Of a stretch of DNA of 64,000 bases, positions 36,362-43,781 are shown piece after piece. Every line of letters starts with the position of its first letter. Position 1 is the stretch's first letter. Source of the DNA: Pelomonas caseinilytica (GTDB lineage Bacteria > Pseudomonadota > Gammaproteobacteria > Burkholderiales > Burkholderiaceae_C); NCBI RefSeq assembly GCF_021353235.1, contig NZ_JAJTWT010000011.1, forward strand, positions 1-64,000, read 5' to 3'. A program made the translations under genes and the position numbers. The notes beneath the pieces were generated by a model. The model did no database searches, was not told the origin of the DNA, and saw only the letters and a program-made list of their open reading frames with translations.

Positions 36362-37057
36362 GTGCTGCGCCGCTTTGTTTCCACCGCCCTCGCCCTGCTG
36401 GCCGCCGCGCTCACGCCGACCGCCCACGCCGCCGACCTGACCCCGCTCGAGACCCGCTGGCTGCAAGGCATCCGGCCGGTGGTGGAGCAGGCGCGCCAGG
36501 CCCTGTCCCTGCCGCTCGACCTGGTCGTTCAACCCCAGGACGCGCCGGGCGCCGCGCCGCTGGCCCTGGGCTTCGTCGATGGCCGTTGCAAGCTCGTGCT
36601 GTCCATGCGCGGCAATCCCGAAGCCCTGCGGCAGATCGACGCCCTGGATGCCGCGCTGCGCGGCCCCGCGCTGGAGCTGATGGCGGCCCATGAGATCGGC
36701 CACTGCCGGCGCTATCTCGACGGTGCCTGGTACAGCGTGCCGGCCGGCTTCGTCGCCGCCAAGGTGCCTGAAGGCCTCGCGCCCGACCTGCGGCAGGCCT
36801 GGCTGGACATGCGGTCCACTCGCCGGGAGGAGGCCTATGGCGACCTCGTCGGCCTGGCCTGGACGCAGGAGCACCACCCCGAGCTCTATGCCCGGCTGCA
36901 TGCCTGGCTGGTGGCCGAGCGCTCGGCCGACCTCATTCCTGGCAGCCATCACGACACGCTGGAATGGCTCGCCCTGGCCGCCGACCCGGCCCGCCTGGGC
37001 GGGGTGCCGCTCTTCGACGCCGCCGGCCGAGCCTGGCTCCAGGGGCTGAAGGAATAA
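36362..37057 (+). CDS. Exported small HExxH metallopeptidase-like protein
   Basis: The 231-residue protein has a signal peptide (residues 1-23, ending AHAA) and the zinc signature HEIGH (His110, Glu111, His114) in a helix. A second helix REEAYGDLVGLAW about 40 residues later could give the third ligand. There is no long pro-region and the family is not recognised by name. The GTG start follows AAGGAG. It lies 101 bases after the repeat protein and could act on it or on cell-wall proteins in the periplasm, but that is a guess. Confidence 0.8.
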   Translation: MLRRFVSTALALLAAALTPTAHAADLTPLETRWLQGIRPVVEQARQALSLPLDLVVQPQDAPGAAPLALGFVDGRCKLVLSMRGNPEALRQIDALDAALRGPALELMAAHEIGHCRRYLDGAWYSVPAGFVAAKVPEGLAPDLRQAWLDMRSTRREEAYGDLVGLAWTQEHHPELYARLHAWLVAERSADLIPGSHHDTLEWLALAADPARLGGVPLFDAAGRAWLQGLKE

Positions 37058-37089
37058 AAAGTGCCCCGGCCCTTTGCAGGAGCCGGGGC
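37055..37089 (-). terminator. Rho-independent terminator between convergent genes
   Basis: The stem GCCCCGGC/GCCGGGGC (37063-37089) is followed on the minus strand by ACTTTTT. It can end transcripts of the leftward quinone reductase gene. The rightward gene also ends next to it, but without a U-run. Confidence 0.75.
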
Positions 37090-37263
37090 CTCAACGTCGC
37101 TGACCCCATGTCATCGACGCCTGCCGAGGGACATCGGACAGGGAGCGGGTGCTCAGGCGCCATTCAAGCCGGCTCCCCGGCGGGGCGCGCGACGCTGCGA
37201 CGAGTCGGCTCCTGCCGGTCATGAACGGCCTGCCCGGCGGCCTGTCTGGCGTTGACGGCCGCC

Positions 37264-38295
37264 TCAGGCACCCGGCGTGCCGAAACCGCCGCCGAGCACC
37301 ACCTTCCCCCGCATCCGCCCGCTCTCCACGAGGGCGTGGGCGCGCCTGAGCTGGGCGGCGTCGATGGGCTGCAGGCGTTCGCTCACGGTGCTGCGCAGGC
37401 GACCTTGGTCCACCAGGGCCGCCACGCGGGCCAGCAGCCGGCCTTGGGCGGCGACGTCGGCCGTGCCGAACATCGGCCGCGTGAACATCATTTCCCAATG
37501 CAGGGACAGGGCCTTGCGCTTGAGCTGCATCACGTCGACCGGGCCGGACAGGTCGTCGATGATGCCCACGCGGCCCTGAGGCGCGGCGGCGTCGATGAGG
37601 CCGGTCCAATGCTGTTCGGTGTGGCTCAGGCTGGCCACGAACGCCACCTCGGCCACCCCGGCGGCGACGAGCTGAGGCCGCAGCGGCTGGCCGTGGTCGA
37701 TGACGGCATGGGCGCCCAGCTCCCGGACCCAGGCCTGGGTCTCGGGCCGGCTGGCCGTGCCGATGACGCGCAGCTGGGTCAGCTGCCGGGCCAGTTGCAC
37801 GAGGACGGAGCCGACGCCGCCCGCGGCGCCGATGACGAGCAGGCTCTGGCCCGCCCCACCGCCCTCGGGCACGCCCAGGCGATCGAACAGCAGCTCCCAG
37901 GCCGTGATGGCGGTCAGCGGCAGGCCGGCGGCCTCGGCATCCGGCAGGCTGCGCGGCGCGTGGGCGGCGATGCGGTGGTCCACCACCTGCAGCTCGGCAT
38001 TGGAGCCCGGCCGGTTGATGGCGCCGGCGTAATAGACCCGGTCGCCGACCGCGAAGCCTTCGACCGCCTCGCCCAGCGCCTCGACGGTGCCGACGGCGTC
38101 CCAGCCCAGCACCTCCGGCTGGCCCGGCTGCGGCGCCCGGCTCCTGCGCACCTTGGTGTCCACCGGGTTCACGGACACGGCGCTCACGCGCACCAGCAGG
38201 TCGCGCGGGCCGGGTGCCGGCGGCGGCAGCTCCAGGTCCACCAGGGACTCGGGATGCTCGATGGGCAGGGATTGCAGGTAGCCGATGGCTTTCAT
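37264..38295 (-). CDS. NADPH:quinone oxidoreductase, zinc-free MDR family
   Basis: The 343-residue protein is a medium-chain reductase of the quinone oxidoreductase type. It has VNPVDTKVR, VLGWDAVGTVEALG and the nucleotide-binding LVIGAAGGVGSVLVQLAR near residue 155, with no structural zinc Cys cluster. It likely reduces quinones or alpha,beta-unsaturated carbonyls with NADPH. It is divergent from a LysR regulator with a clear LysR-type inverted repeat between them, so that regulator probably controls it. Confidence 0.92.
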   Translation of the reverse strand: MKAIGYLQSLPIEHPESLVDLELPPPAPGPRDLLVRVSAVSVNPVDTKVRRSRAPQPGQPEVLGWDAVGTVEALGEAVEGFAVGDRVYYAGAINRPGSNAELQVVDHRIAAHAPRSLPDAEAAGLPLTAITAWELLFDRLGVPEGGGAGQSLLVIGAAGGVGSVLVQLARQLTQLRVIGTASRPETQAWVRELGAHAVIDHGQPLRPQLVAAGVAEVAFVASLSHTEQHWTGLIDAAAPQGRVGIIDDLSGPVDVMQLKRKALSLHWEMMFTRPMFGTADVAAQGRLLARVAALVDQGRLRSTVSERLQPIDAAQLRRAHALVESGRMRGKVVLGGGFGTPGA

Positions 38296-38344
38296 GGGGC
38301 GTCCTTTCGACGTCAGTCAACGATGGCGTCATGGTCCCGGGTCC

Positions 38345-38361
38345 GCTTTCATTCAGAAAGC
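38345..38361. promoter_or_regulatory. LysR-type operator, quinone reductase/LysR gap
   Basis: GCTTTC-ATTCA-GAAAGC is a perfect inverted repeat containing a T-N11-A box, about 50 bases from the divergent starts on the left and 32 bases on the right. Confidence 0.6.
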
Positions 38362-38392
38362 CTAGGATTGGCGAATCAGTTTCACGGTTCGC

Positions 38393-39334
38393 ATGAAAAT
38401 CGATCGCCTCGCGCCCTTGCAACTTTTCATCGCCGCCGCGGAGGCCGGCAGCTTCTCGGCCGCTGCCCGGCGCCTGGACCTCGGGGCCGTGCAGGCCAGC
38501 GCCACCATCGCGCGGCTGGAACGCGAGCTGGGCGTGCGGCTGTTCGAGCGCTCCACGCGCCGCCTGCGCCTGACCGAGGCGGGCGAACAGTGGCTGCCGC
38601 ATGCCCGGCAGCTCCTGGCCGCCTGGGAGTCCGGGCAAGCCGCCCTGCGTGACGCGGCACAGGGCGAACGGCCGCTGTCGGGCCGGCTGCGGGTCAGCCT
38701 GCCCAGCGACCTCGGCCGCCAGCATCTGTGGCGCTGGATGGAGGATTTCATCGCCACCGAACCGCCGGCCCCGGGCGGCGGGGCCCTGCGGCTGGAGGTG
38801 CGGCTGAGCGACCGCGTCGCCGACCTCGTCCAGGAGCCGGTGGACTACGCGGTGCGCTACGGCGAGCCGCCCGATTCCAGCCTCGTGGCCCTGCCGCTGG
38901 TGCCGGACAACCGGCGCGTGCTGTGCGCCAGCCCCGCCTACCTGGCGCGGCACGGCCATCCCCAGGCGCCCGAGGACCTGCGGGGCCACGACTGCCTGCG
39001 CTACGTCCTCGGCGACAGCCTGCATGCCCGCTGGCGCTTCGAGGCCGCCGACGGCACGGCCACAGCCGTCGAGGTGCGCGGCAGCCGCATTGCCGACGAC
39101 GGCGGCCTGGTACGCGAATGGGCGGTGGCCGGGTTGGGGCTGGCCTACAAGAGCGCGCTGGACGTGGCCGACGACCTGGCCGCAGGCCGTCTCGTGGCCC
39201 TGCTGCCGGGCTGGCGCGGCGAGGCGGCGCCGCTGCACTGGATGGCCGTCGGGCGGCACCGCATCACACCTGCGCTGCGACGCCTGGCGGCCCACCTGCG
39301 GCTGGGTTGCGAGGCGCTGGCCCGGCGAAGCTGA
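38393..39334 (+). CDS. LysR-family transcriptional regulator
   Basis: The 313-residue regulator has the N-terminal winged helix-turn-helix (LQLFIAAAEAGSFSAAARRL, ATIARLERELGVRLFER) and a periplasmic-binding-like sensor domain with VDYAVRYGEPPDSSLVA. It belongs to the common CrgA/DsdC-like branch that often controls a neighbouring oxidoreductase. It is divergent from the quinone reductase gene. Confidence 0.95.
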   Translation: MKIDRLAPLQLFIAAAEAGSFSAAARRLDLGAVQASATIARLERELGVRLFERSTRRLRLTEAGEQWLPHARQLLAAWESGQAALRDAAQGERPLSGRLRVSLPSDLGRQHLWRWMEDFIATEPPAPGGGALRLEVRLSDRVADLVQEPVDYAVRYGEPPDSSLVALPLVPDNRRVLCASPAYLARHGHPQAPEDLRGHDCLRYVLGDSLHARWRFEAADGTATAVEVRGSRIADDGGLVREWAVAGLGLAYKSALDVADDLAAGRLVALLPGWRGEAAPLHWMAVGRHRITPALRRLAAHLRLGCEALARRS

Positions 39335-39437
39335 GCGACCGCGCCGCCGGATCAGGTCTGCAAACCCGCCGTTATTGCGGGCATGGCCGCCGCCGCAGCG
39401 CCCGCATGATGGGCCACCTCCCTCTTCGGCTCGCCAC

Positions 39438-40010
39438 GTGGTTGCTTCCGTCAACAGCTCACTCGTCAGCCTGCTGACCTCCAAAGGCCAGGACGCCACC
39501 GGCGGCGGCACCATCGCCTCCGCAGCCAAGGCCCGCCTGAGCCCGGCGGCACTGCGCCACGCCGCCGCTTCCACCGGCGCCGCCTCGGCCGCGCAGGCGC
39601 TCGAGACCAGCCAGCGAAAGCTCGGCAGCGAGCTGCGCGCCGCTCTCGCCAAGGCGGGCGTCAAGCTCGGCGGCGCGGTCGAGTTCTCGGTGTCGGGCAC
39701 CGGCGCCGTCGACATCAAGGCCACGGCGGCCGACAAGGCCGCCATGCAGGCCTTTCTCAAGGCTGACACCAGCAAGCCGAGCTTTGCCAGCCGCATCGCC
39801 ACCCAGGCCCGGGATGCGCTCAAGCTGTCCGGCAGCATCCAGCAGAGCGCCGCCATCTCGCAGGCCGCCAAGGCGGGCAAGAGCGCCGCGGGCGTCATGT
39901 CCCTCTACACCTCGCTGATGCAGCAACCGGCCTCGGCCCAGGTCGTGTTCTCGCTCTCGGCCTCCGCCAGCACCCTCAGCTACCCCGGCTCGCTGACCGC
40001 CAGCGCCTGA
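39438..40010 (+). CDS. Small Ala/Ser-rich protein of unknown function
   Basis: The frame gives 190 residues if the GTG at 39438 is used; no good ribosome site marks it, so the start is uncertain. The product is rich in Ala, Ser, Lys and Gln, with no signal peptide or membrane helix. It has a middle segment that looks ordered (GVKLGGAVEFSVSGTGAVDI) and mostly helical ends. No family was recognised. The opposite strand also carries a long open frame, as expected at this GC content, so the coding call rests on codon pattern and position. Confidence 0.55.
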   Translation: MVASVNSSLVSLLTSKGQDATGGGTIASAAKARLSPAALRHAAASTGAASAAQALETSQRKLGSELRAALAKAGVKLGGAVEFSVSGTGAVDIKATAADKAAMQAFLKADTSKPSFASRIATQARDALKLSGSIQQSAAISQAAKAGKSAAGVMSLYTSLMQQPASAQVVFSLSASASTLSYPGSLTASA

Positions 40011-40088
40011 GGCACCCCCGAGCGCGCGGAGGCTCGGGCGGCCTGGCTCGATGACCTGCGGCCACCCGCCAGCGGTTAGCCTTCGCCC

Positions 40089-41309
40089 ATGGACTCCCTC
40101 ATCTCGGCCGCCGCCCGCGCGCTGGCCCAGGGCGACTCGCTCGCGGCCCTGAAGCGCGTGGCCCTGCGCGACGACCCGCCGGCCCTGGCGCTGCGCGGCA
40201 TCGCCCTGGCCCAGCTGGGCGAGCTCCCGCGTGCCCGCGAGCTGCTGCGCCAGGCGGCGCGCAGCTTCGGGCCGCGGGAGGCGCTGGCGCGGGCGCGCTG
40301 CGTGGTGGCCGAGGCCGAGGTGGCCCTGGCGCTGCGCGAACTGGCCGAGCCGCCGCGCACCCTCGACGCCGCCCGCGCCACGCTGGAGGCCCGCGGCGAC
40401 CACGCCAATGCCTTGCAGGCGCGGCTCATCGGCACCCGGCGCCTGCTGTTGCTGGGCCGGCTCGATGCGGCGCGCGCCCTGCTTGCGCCCCTGGAAGGCC
40501 AGGCGCTGCCGCCCCTGCCGGGCGCCGTCGCCGCCCTCGCCGCGGCCGAACTGGCCCTGCGCGGCCTGCGGCTGGATGAGGCCCGCGCCGCCCTGGCGCG
40601 GGCCGAGGCGGCGGCGGCACGGACCGGCATCGCGGCGCTGCAGGCCGAGGTCGCCCAGGCGCGGGCGCTGCTGGAACAGCCCGCGGCCCGGCGCATCGCA
40701 CAGGGCCGGGCTGAGGCCCTGCGGCTGGACGAAGTGGCCGCCTGCCTGGACTCCGGCGCCCTGGTCGTCGATGCCTGCCGCCATGGCCTGCGGGCCGGCG
40801 CCGCCTGGCTGCCGCTGGCCCGCCGGCCCATCCTCTTCACGCTGCTGCGCGTGCTGGCCCAGGCCTGGCCGGGCGAGGCCGAACGCGACGCCCTGATCGC
40901 CCAGGCCTTCCGCATCCGCCACGTCGACGAAACGCACCGTGCGCGGCTGCGTGTGGAGATCGGCCGGCTGCGCGCCCTGGCCGGCGGCCTGGCCGGCATC
41001 GAGGCGACGGCGCGTGGCTTCCGCCTCGCGCCGCTGCAGCAGCGCCCGGTGGTGCTGATCGCCCCGCCCGTGGACGGCGGCGCCGGCGAACTCACCGCCT
41101 TGCTGGCCGACGGCGCCGCCTGGTCCACCTCGGCTCTGGCCCTGGCCCTGGGCGCCAGCCAGCGCACCGTGCAGCGGTCGCTGGCCGAACTGGAGGGCCA
41201 GGGCCTCGTCCGTGCCGTCGGCCAGGGGCGCTCGCGCCGCTGGGTGGCGCCGCCGCTGACCGGATTCACGACGATCTTGTTACTCCCTGCCGCGCTGCCG
41301 ATTCCCTAG
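40089..41309 (+). CDS. TPR-like protein with C-terminal helix-turn-helix
   Basis: The 406-residue protein begins with helical repeats of TPR type (about residues 1-210, for example GDSLAALKRVALRDDPPALAL). A middle part resembles a response-domain-like helical region. The winged helix-turn-helix at about residues 340-395 reads TSALALALGASQRTVQRSLAELEGQGLV, and the end is hydrophobic. It is likely a transcription factor that senses through the repeat region. It lies 40 bases upstream of the SRPBCC gene on the same strand and may regulate that small cluster. Confidence 0.75.
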   Translation: MDSLISAAARALAQGDSLAALKRVALRDDPPALALRGIALAQLGELPRARELLRQAARSFGPREALARARCVVAEAEVALALRELAEPPRTLDAARATLEARGDHANALQARLIGTRRLLLLGRLDAARALLAPLEGQALPPLPGAVAALAAAELALRGLRLDEARAALARAEAAAARTGIAALQAEVAQARALLEQPAARRIAQGRAEALRLDEVAACLDSGALVVDACRHGLRAGAAWLPLARRPILFTLLRVLAQAWPGEAERDALIAQAFRIRHVDETHRARLRVEIGRLRALAGGLAGIEATARGFRLAPLQQRPVVLIAPPVDGGAGELTALLADGAAWSTSALALALGASQRTVQRSLAELEGQGLVRAVGQGRSRRWVAPPLTGFTTILLLPAALPIP

Positions 41310-41349
41310 AGTGCCTTCACCGCTTCACATCCCACGAGGGAATCACACG

Positions 41350-41805
41350 ATGAACATCATTCACCGGGTCGGCATCCAGGCGCCCGTCTCCAAGGTCTAT
41401 GCCGCGCTCACCACCATCGATGGCCTGTCCGGCTGGTGGACGCGCGACACCACCGGCGACGCCCGCCCCGGCGGCGCCATCGAGTTCCGCTTCCGCTCCG
41501 CGGATGGGAAGGACATCGGCGGCTTCGGCATGGACGTGCTGGAGCAGGCCCCCGGGCAACGGGTGCGCTGGCGCGTCAAGGAGGGGCCGGCGGAGTGGCT
41601 GGGCACCGAGATCGACTTCGAACTCACGCAGGAAGACGGCTTCACCATCGTGCGCTTCGGGCATCGCGGCTGGCCGGCGGACGGCGACTTCATGGCCCAC
41701 TGCAGCACCAAGTGGGCGACCTTCCTGCTCAGCCTTCGCGACATGGTCGAGAGCGGCCAGGGCCGGCCCGCGCCGAACGACCTGAAGATCAGCAACTGGC
41801 ATTAG
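41350..41805 (+). CDS. SRPBCC (START-like) domain protein
   Basis: The 151-residue protein has the AHSA1/SRPBCC fold signature: VYAALTTIDGLSGWWT near the start, EFRF, VRWRV and a last helix KWATFLLSLRDMVE. Such proteins bind hydrophobic ligands in a deep cavity. The ATG at 41350 was preferred to an earlier in-frame codon because it matches the usual family start. It is followed after nine bases by the beta-propeller gene, so they are probably co-transcribed. Confidence 0.9.
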   Translation: MNIIHRVGIQAPVSKVYAALTTIDGLSGWWTRDTTGDARPGGAIEFRFRSADGKDIGGFGMDVLEQAPGQRVRWRVKEGPAEWLGTEIDFELTQEDGFTIVRFGHRGWPADGDFMAHCSTKWATFLLSLRDMVESGQGRPAPNDLKISNWH

Positions 41806-41814
41806 GACTGCGCC

Positions 41815-42462
41815 ATGACCGACACCTCCTGCGCCGAGATCCTCCGGGAGTACGGCCCCTTCGCCGGCGCCGGGCACATCCACGGCATCAGCTTCGACGG
41901 CAGTCACGTATGGGCGGCCACCGGGGCGCAGCTGCTCGCCATCGAGCCCGAGGGCGGCTCGGTCGCGCGAACGCTGGCCGCGGCCTGCGACGCCGGCACC
42001 GCGTTCGATGGCAGCCACCTGTGGCAGATCACCGAGTCGCGCATCGACAAGATCGACCCGCACAGCGGCGAAGTGCTGGCCTCCATTCCCGCGCCGGGGC
42101 ACGGCGGCGATTCGGGGCTGGCCTGGGCCGAAGGCAGCCTCTGGGTCGGCCAGTACCGCGAACGGAAGATCCACCGCATCGACCCGGCCACGGGCGCCAT
42201 CCTGCGCACCATCGAGTCGGACCGCTTCGTCACCGGCGTCACCTGGGTCGACGGCGAACTCTGGCACGGCACCTGGGAAGGCGAGGAAAGCGACCTGCGC
42301 CGCATCGACCCGCAAAGCGGCGCGGTGCGCGAGCGCCTCGCCATGCCACCGGGCATGGGCGTCAGCGGGCTGGAGTCCGACGGCGCCGACACCTTCTACT
42401 GCGGCGGCGGACCGAGCGGCAAGGTGCGTGCGGTCAAGCGCCCCGTCAGGGCGGGACGCTAG
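41815..42462 (+). CDS. Beta-propeller protein, glutamine-cyclotransferase/Vgb-like
   Basis: The 215-residue protein consists of about five repeats with DGxxLW or GSLWVGQY and RIDPxTGAIL cores, typical of small cytoplasmic propellers. No signal peptide is present. It resembles glutaminyl-peptide cyclotransferase-like and streptogramin-lyase-like proteins; the catalytic residues of either cannot be confirmed. It is linked by nine bases to the SRPBCC gene. Confidence 0.82.
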   Translation: MTDTSCAEILREYGPFAGAGHIHGISFDGSHVWAATGAQLLAIEPEGGSVARTLAAACDAGTAFDGSHLWQITESRIDKIDPHSGEVLASIPAPGHGGDSGLAWAEGSLWVGQYRERKIHRIDPATGAILRTIESDRFVTGVTWVDGELWHGTWEGEESDLRRIDPQSGAVRERLAMPPGMGVSGLESDGADTFYCGGGPSGKVRAVKRPVRAGR

Positions 42463-42845
42463 CGCTGCACCGGCCCTGGCCAGAGCAGCCGACGCAGGGC
42501 CGGCTGCCGCAGCGCCAGCCCGACCCACATCGCCACGCCGACATAGACGCCGAAGAGCACGTGCGTGGCGAGCGGCGAGCCGATGCGGTAGTGGGTCGCC
42601 ACCGCGCCGCCGAGGAAGGCCGTGAGGTAGATGGCGCCCAGCAGCGCGGTGCGCGGCCAGGCGTGGAGCACGGTACCGATCGCCAGCAGCACGCCGAGCG
42701 GGAACACGGAGGCCGCAGGCCAGCCCAGCGCCTGCGTGCCACGCAGCACGGGCTCGACCTCGAGCAGCTTGCCCAGGGCGTCGAGCCCGAAGAAGAGCGT
42801 GGCCAATGCCGACAGGCCGATGCCGGCCTTGCGCGCCGCCGTCAT
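42459..42845 (-). CDS. DoxX-like membrane protein
   Basis: The 128-residue protein has four predicted membrane helices. The first is GIGLSALATLFFGLDALGKL and the last is HVLFGVYVGVAMWVGLAL, which is the DoxX/DUF layout. The start at 42845 overlaps the stop of the DUF4287 gene by four bases. It is convergent with the propeller gene, sharing four bases. Function is unknown; DoxX-like proteins have been linked to redox or thiol stress. Confidence 0.88.
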   Translation of the reverse strand: MTAARKAGIGLSALATLFFGLDALGKLLEVEPVLRGTQALGWPAASVFPLGVLLAIGTVLHAWPRTALLGAIYLTAFLGGAVATHYRIGSPLATHVLFGVYVGVAMWVGLALRQPALRRLLWPGPVQR

Positions 42846-43075
42846 TGCCCGGCTCCCTGGCCTTTCAGCGGCAGCCAGCCGTTGCGCTTGAACGCCTCCC
42901 ACACTGCCATCGCATGGCCATGACCCAGGCCAGCGAACCCCTTGATCCAGCTGACGAACTCCGTCGCCCGGGTGTCGGGCCGCAGGACGCCGGCCTTCAC
43001 CGCGTCGTCGAAGAACTCCTGCGGGCCCTTGCCCGTCTTGGCGCGGATGGTGGTCATGTAGGCTTCGAACGTCAT
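42842..43075 (-). CDS. DUF4287-type small protein
   Basis: The 77-residue protein carries the family core FEAYMTTIRAKTGKGPQEFF and the short WIKGFAGLGHGHAMAVW helix. Such proteins are soluble and of unknown function, often encoded next to SRPBCC proteins. It overlaps the DoxX gene, forming a small leftward operon divergent from the TetR gene at 43119. Confidence 0.88.
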   Translation of the reverse strand: MTFEAYMTTIRAKTGKGPQEFFDDAVKAGVLRPDTRATEFVSWIKGFAGLGHGHAMAVWEAFKRNGWLPLKGQGAGQ

Positions 43076-43098
43076 GCAGGCATCCCGTCTGAATTGGA

Positions 43099-43112
43099 TA
43101 TAGTTCACTATA
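43099..43112. promoter_or_regulatory. TetR-type palindrome ahead of the third TetR gene
   Basis: TATAGTTCACTATA is a perfect inverted repeat (TATAGT-N2-ACTATA) seven bases before the TetR start and 24 bases from the divergent DUF4287 start. This is where a repressor would block both promoters. Confidence 0.6.
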
Positions 43113-43118
43113 GTTAAT

Positions 43119-43748
43119 ATGGCATCACCGGGCAAGCGGAACTATCGTTCGGAGGCACGCTCCGAGGCCGCCGAGCGCACGCGGCAGCGAATCCTCGACG
43201 CGGGCAAATCGCTGTTCTCGCGCAAGGGCATCGACGCCACCACCGTCGCCCAGATCGCCGAGCGTGCCGGCGTGTCGGAGCCCACGGTCTACGCGACGGT
43301 GAAGTCCAAGGCGGGGCTGCTGGACGCGCTGATCCGCGACGCCATCTTCGGCCCGCGCTTCCAGCAGGCCCAGAGCCGGCTCGACGGCGTCGACGACCCC
43401 GTCCGCCGCATCGCGCTGACCGCCCACGTGGCGCGCGCCATCTACGAGGCGGAGAGCAAGGAACTGAGCGTGCTGATGAAGTCGTCCGCGTTCTCGCCGG
43501 AGCTGCGCAAGACCCAGCAGAGCTTCGAAACGCTGCGCCGCACGATGCAGCAGGAGCGCATCGAGGCCCTGTTCGCGGCCGGACGTGCGCGAGCCGGGCT
43601 CGACCCCGACCGCGCGGCTGCGCTCCTTTGGATGTACACGAGCCGGGAGCTGTATCAAAAGCTCGTGCGGGAGTCCGGCTGGACGCCCGACGCCTACCAG
43701 GCCTGGCTGGAGCAGACGCTGCTCGAGACGCTCACGCAGGGTTCCTGA
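43119..43748 (+). CDS. TetR-family transcriptional regulator (third)
   Basis: The 209-residue protein has the helix-turn-helix RQRILDAGKSLFSRKGIDATT and AERAGVSEPTVYATVKSKA, then a helical ligand domain. It is not close to the two paralogues at 7284 and 19264; its recognition helix and its operator differ. Control of the divergent DUF4287-DoxX pair and of itself is inferred from the palindrome in between. Confidence 0.92.
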   Translation: MASPGKRNYRSEARSEAAERTRQRILDAGKSLFSRKGIDATTVAQIAERAGVSEPTVYATVKSKAGLLDALIRDAIFGPRFQQAQSRLDGVDDPVRRIALTAHVARAIYEAESKELSVLMKSSAFSPELRKTQQSFETLRRTMQQERIEALFAAGRARAGLDPDRAAALLWMYTSRELYQKLVRESGWTPDAYQAWLEQTLLETLTQGS

Positions 43749-43774
43749 CTAGGGCCTGTTCACACTACGGCAGG
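43749..43774. repeat. Half copy of the palindromic repeat at 27429
   Basis: CTAGGGCCTGTTCACACTAC and the following bases match the right arm of the 27429-27483 palindrome (in reverse complement) and start right after the TetR stop codon. It fills the convergent gap to the thiDE gene. Confidence 0.5.
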
Positions 43775-43781
43775 GGTCGCG

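Noticed and set aside
39459-40937. A 492-codon minus-strand frame opposite the small Ala/Ser-rich and the HTH genes
   Set aside because: It spans two genes and their gap in the opposite direction and has antisense-type composition. The HTH motif in the plus frame is clear.
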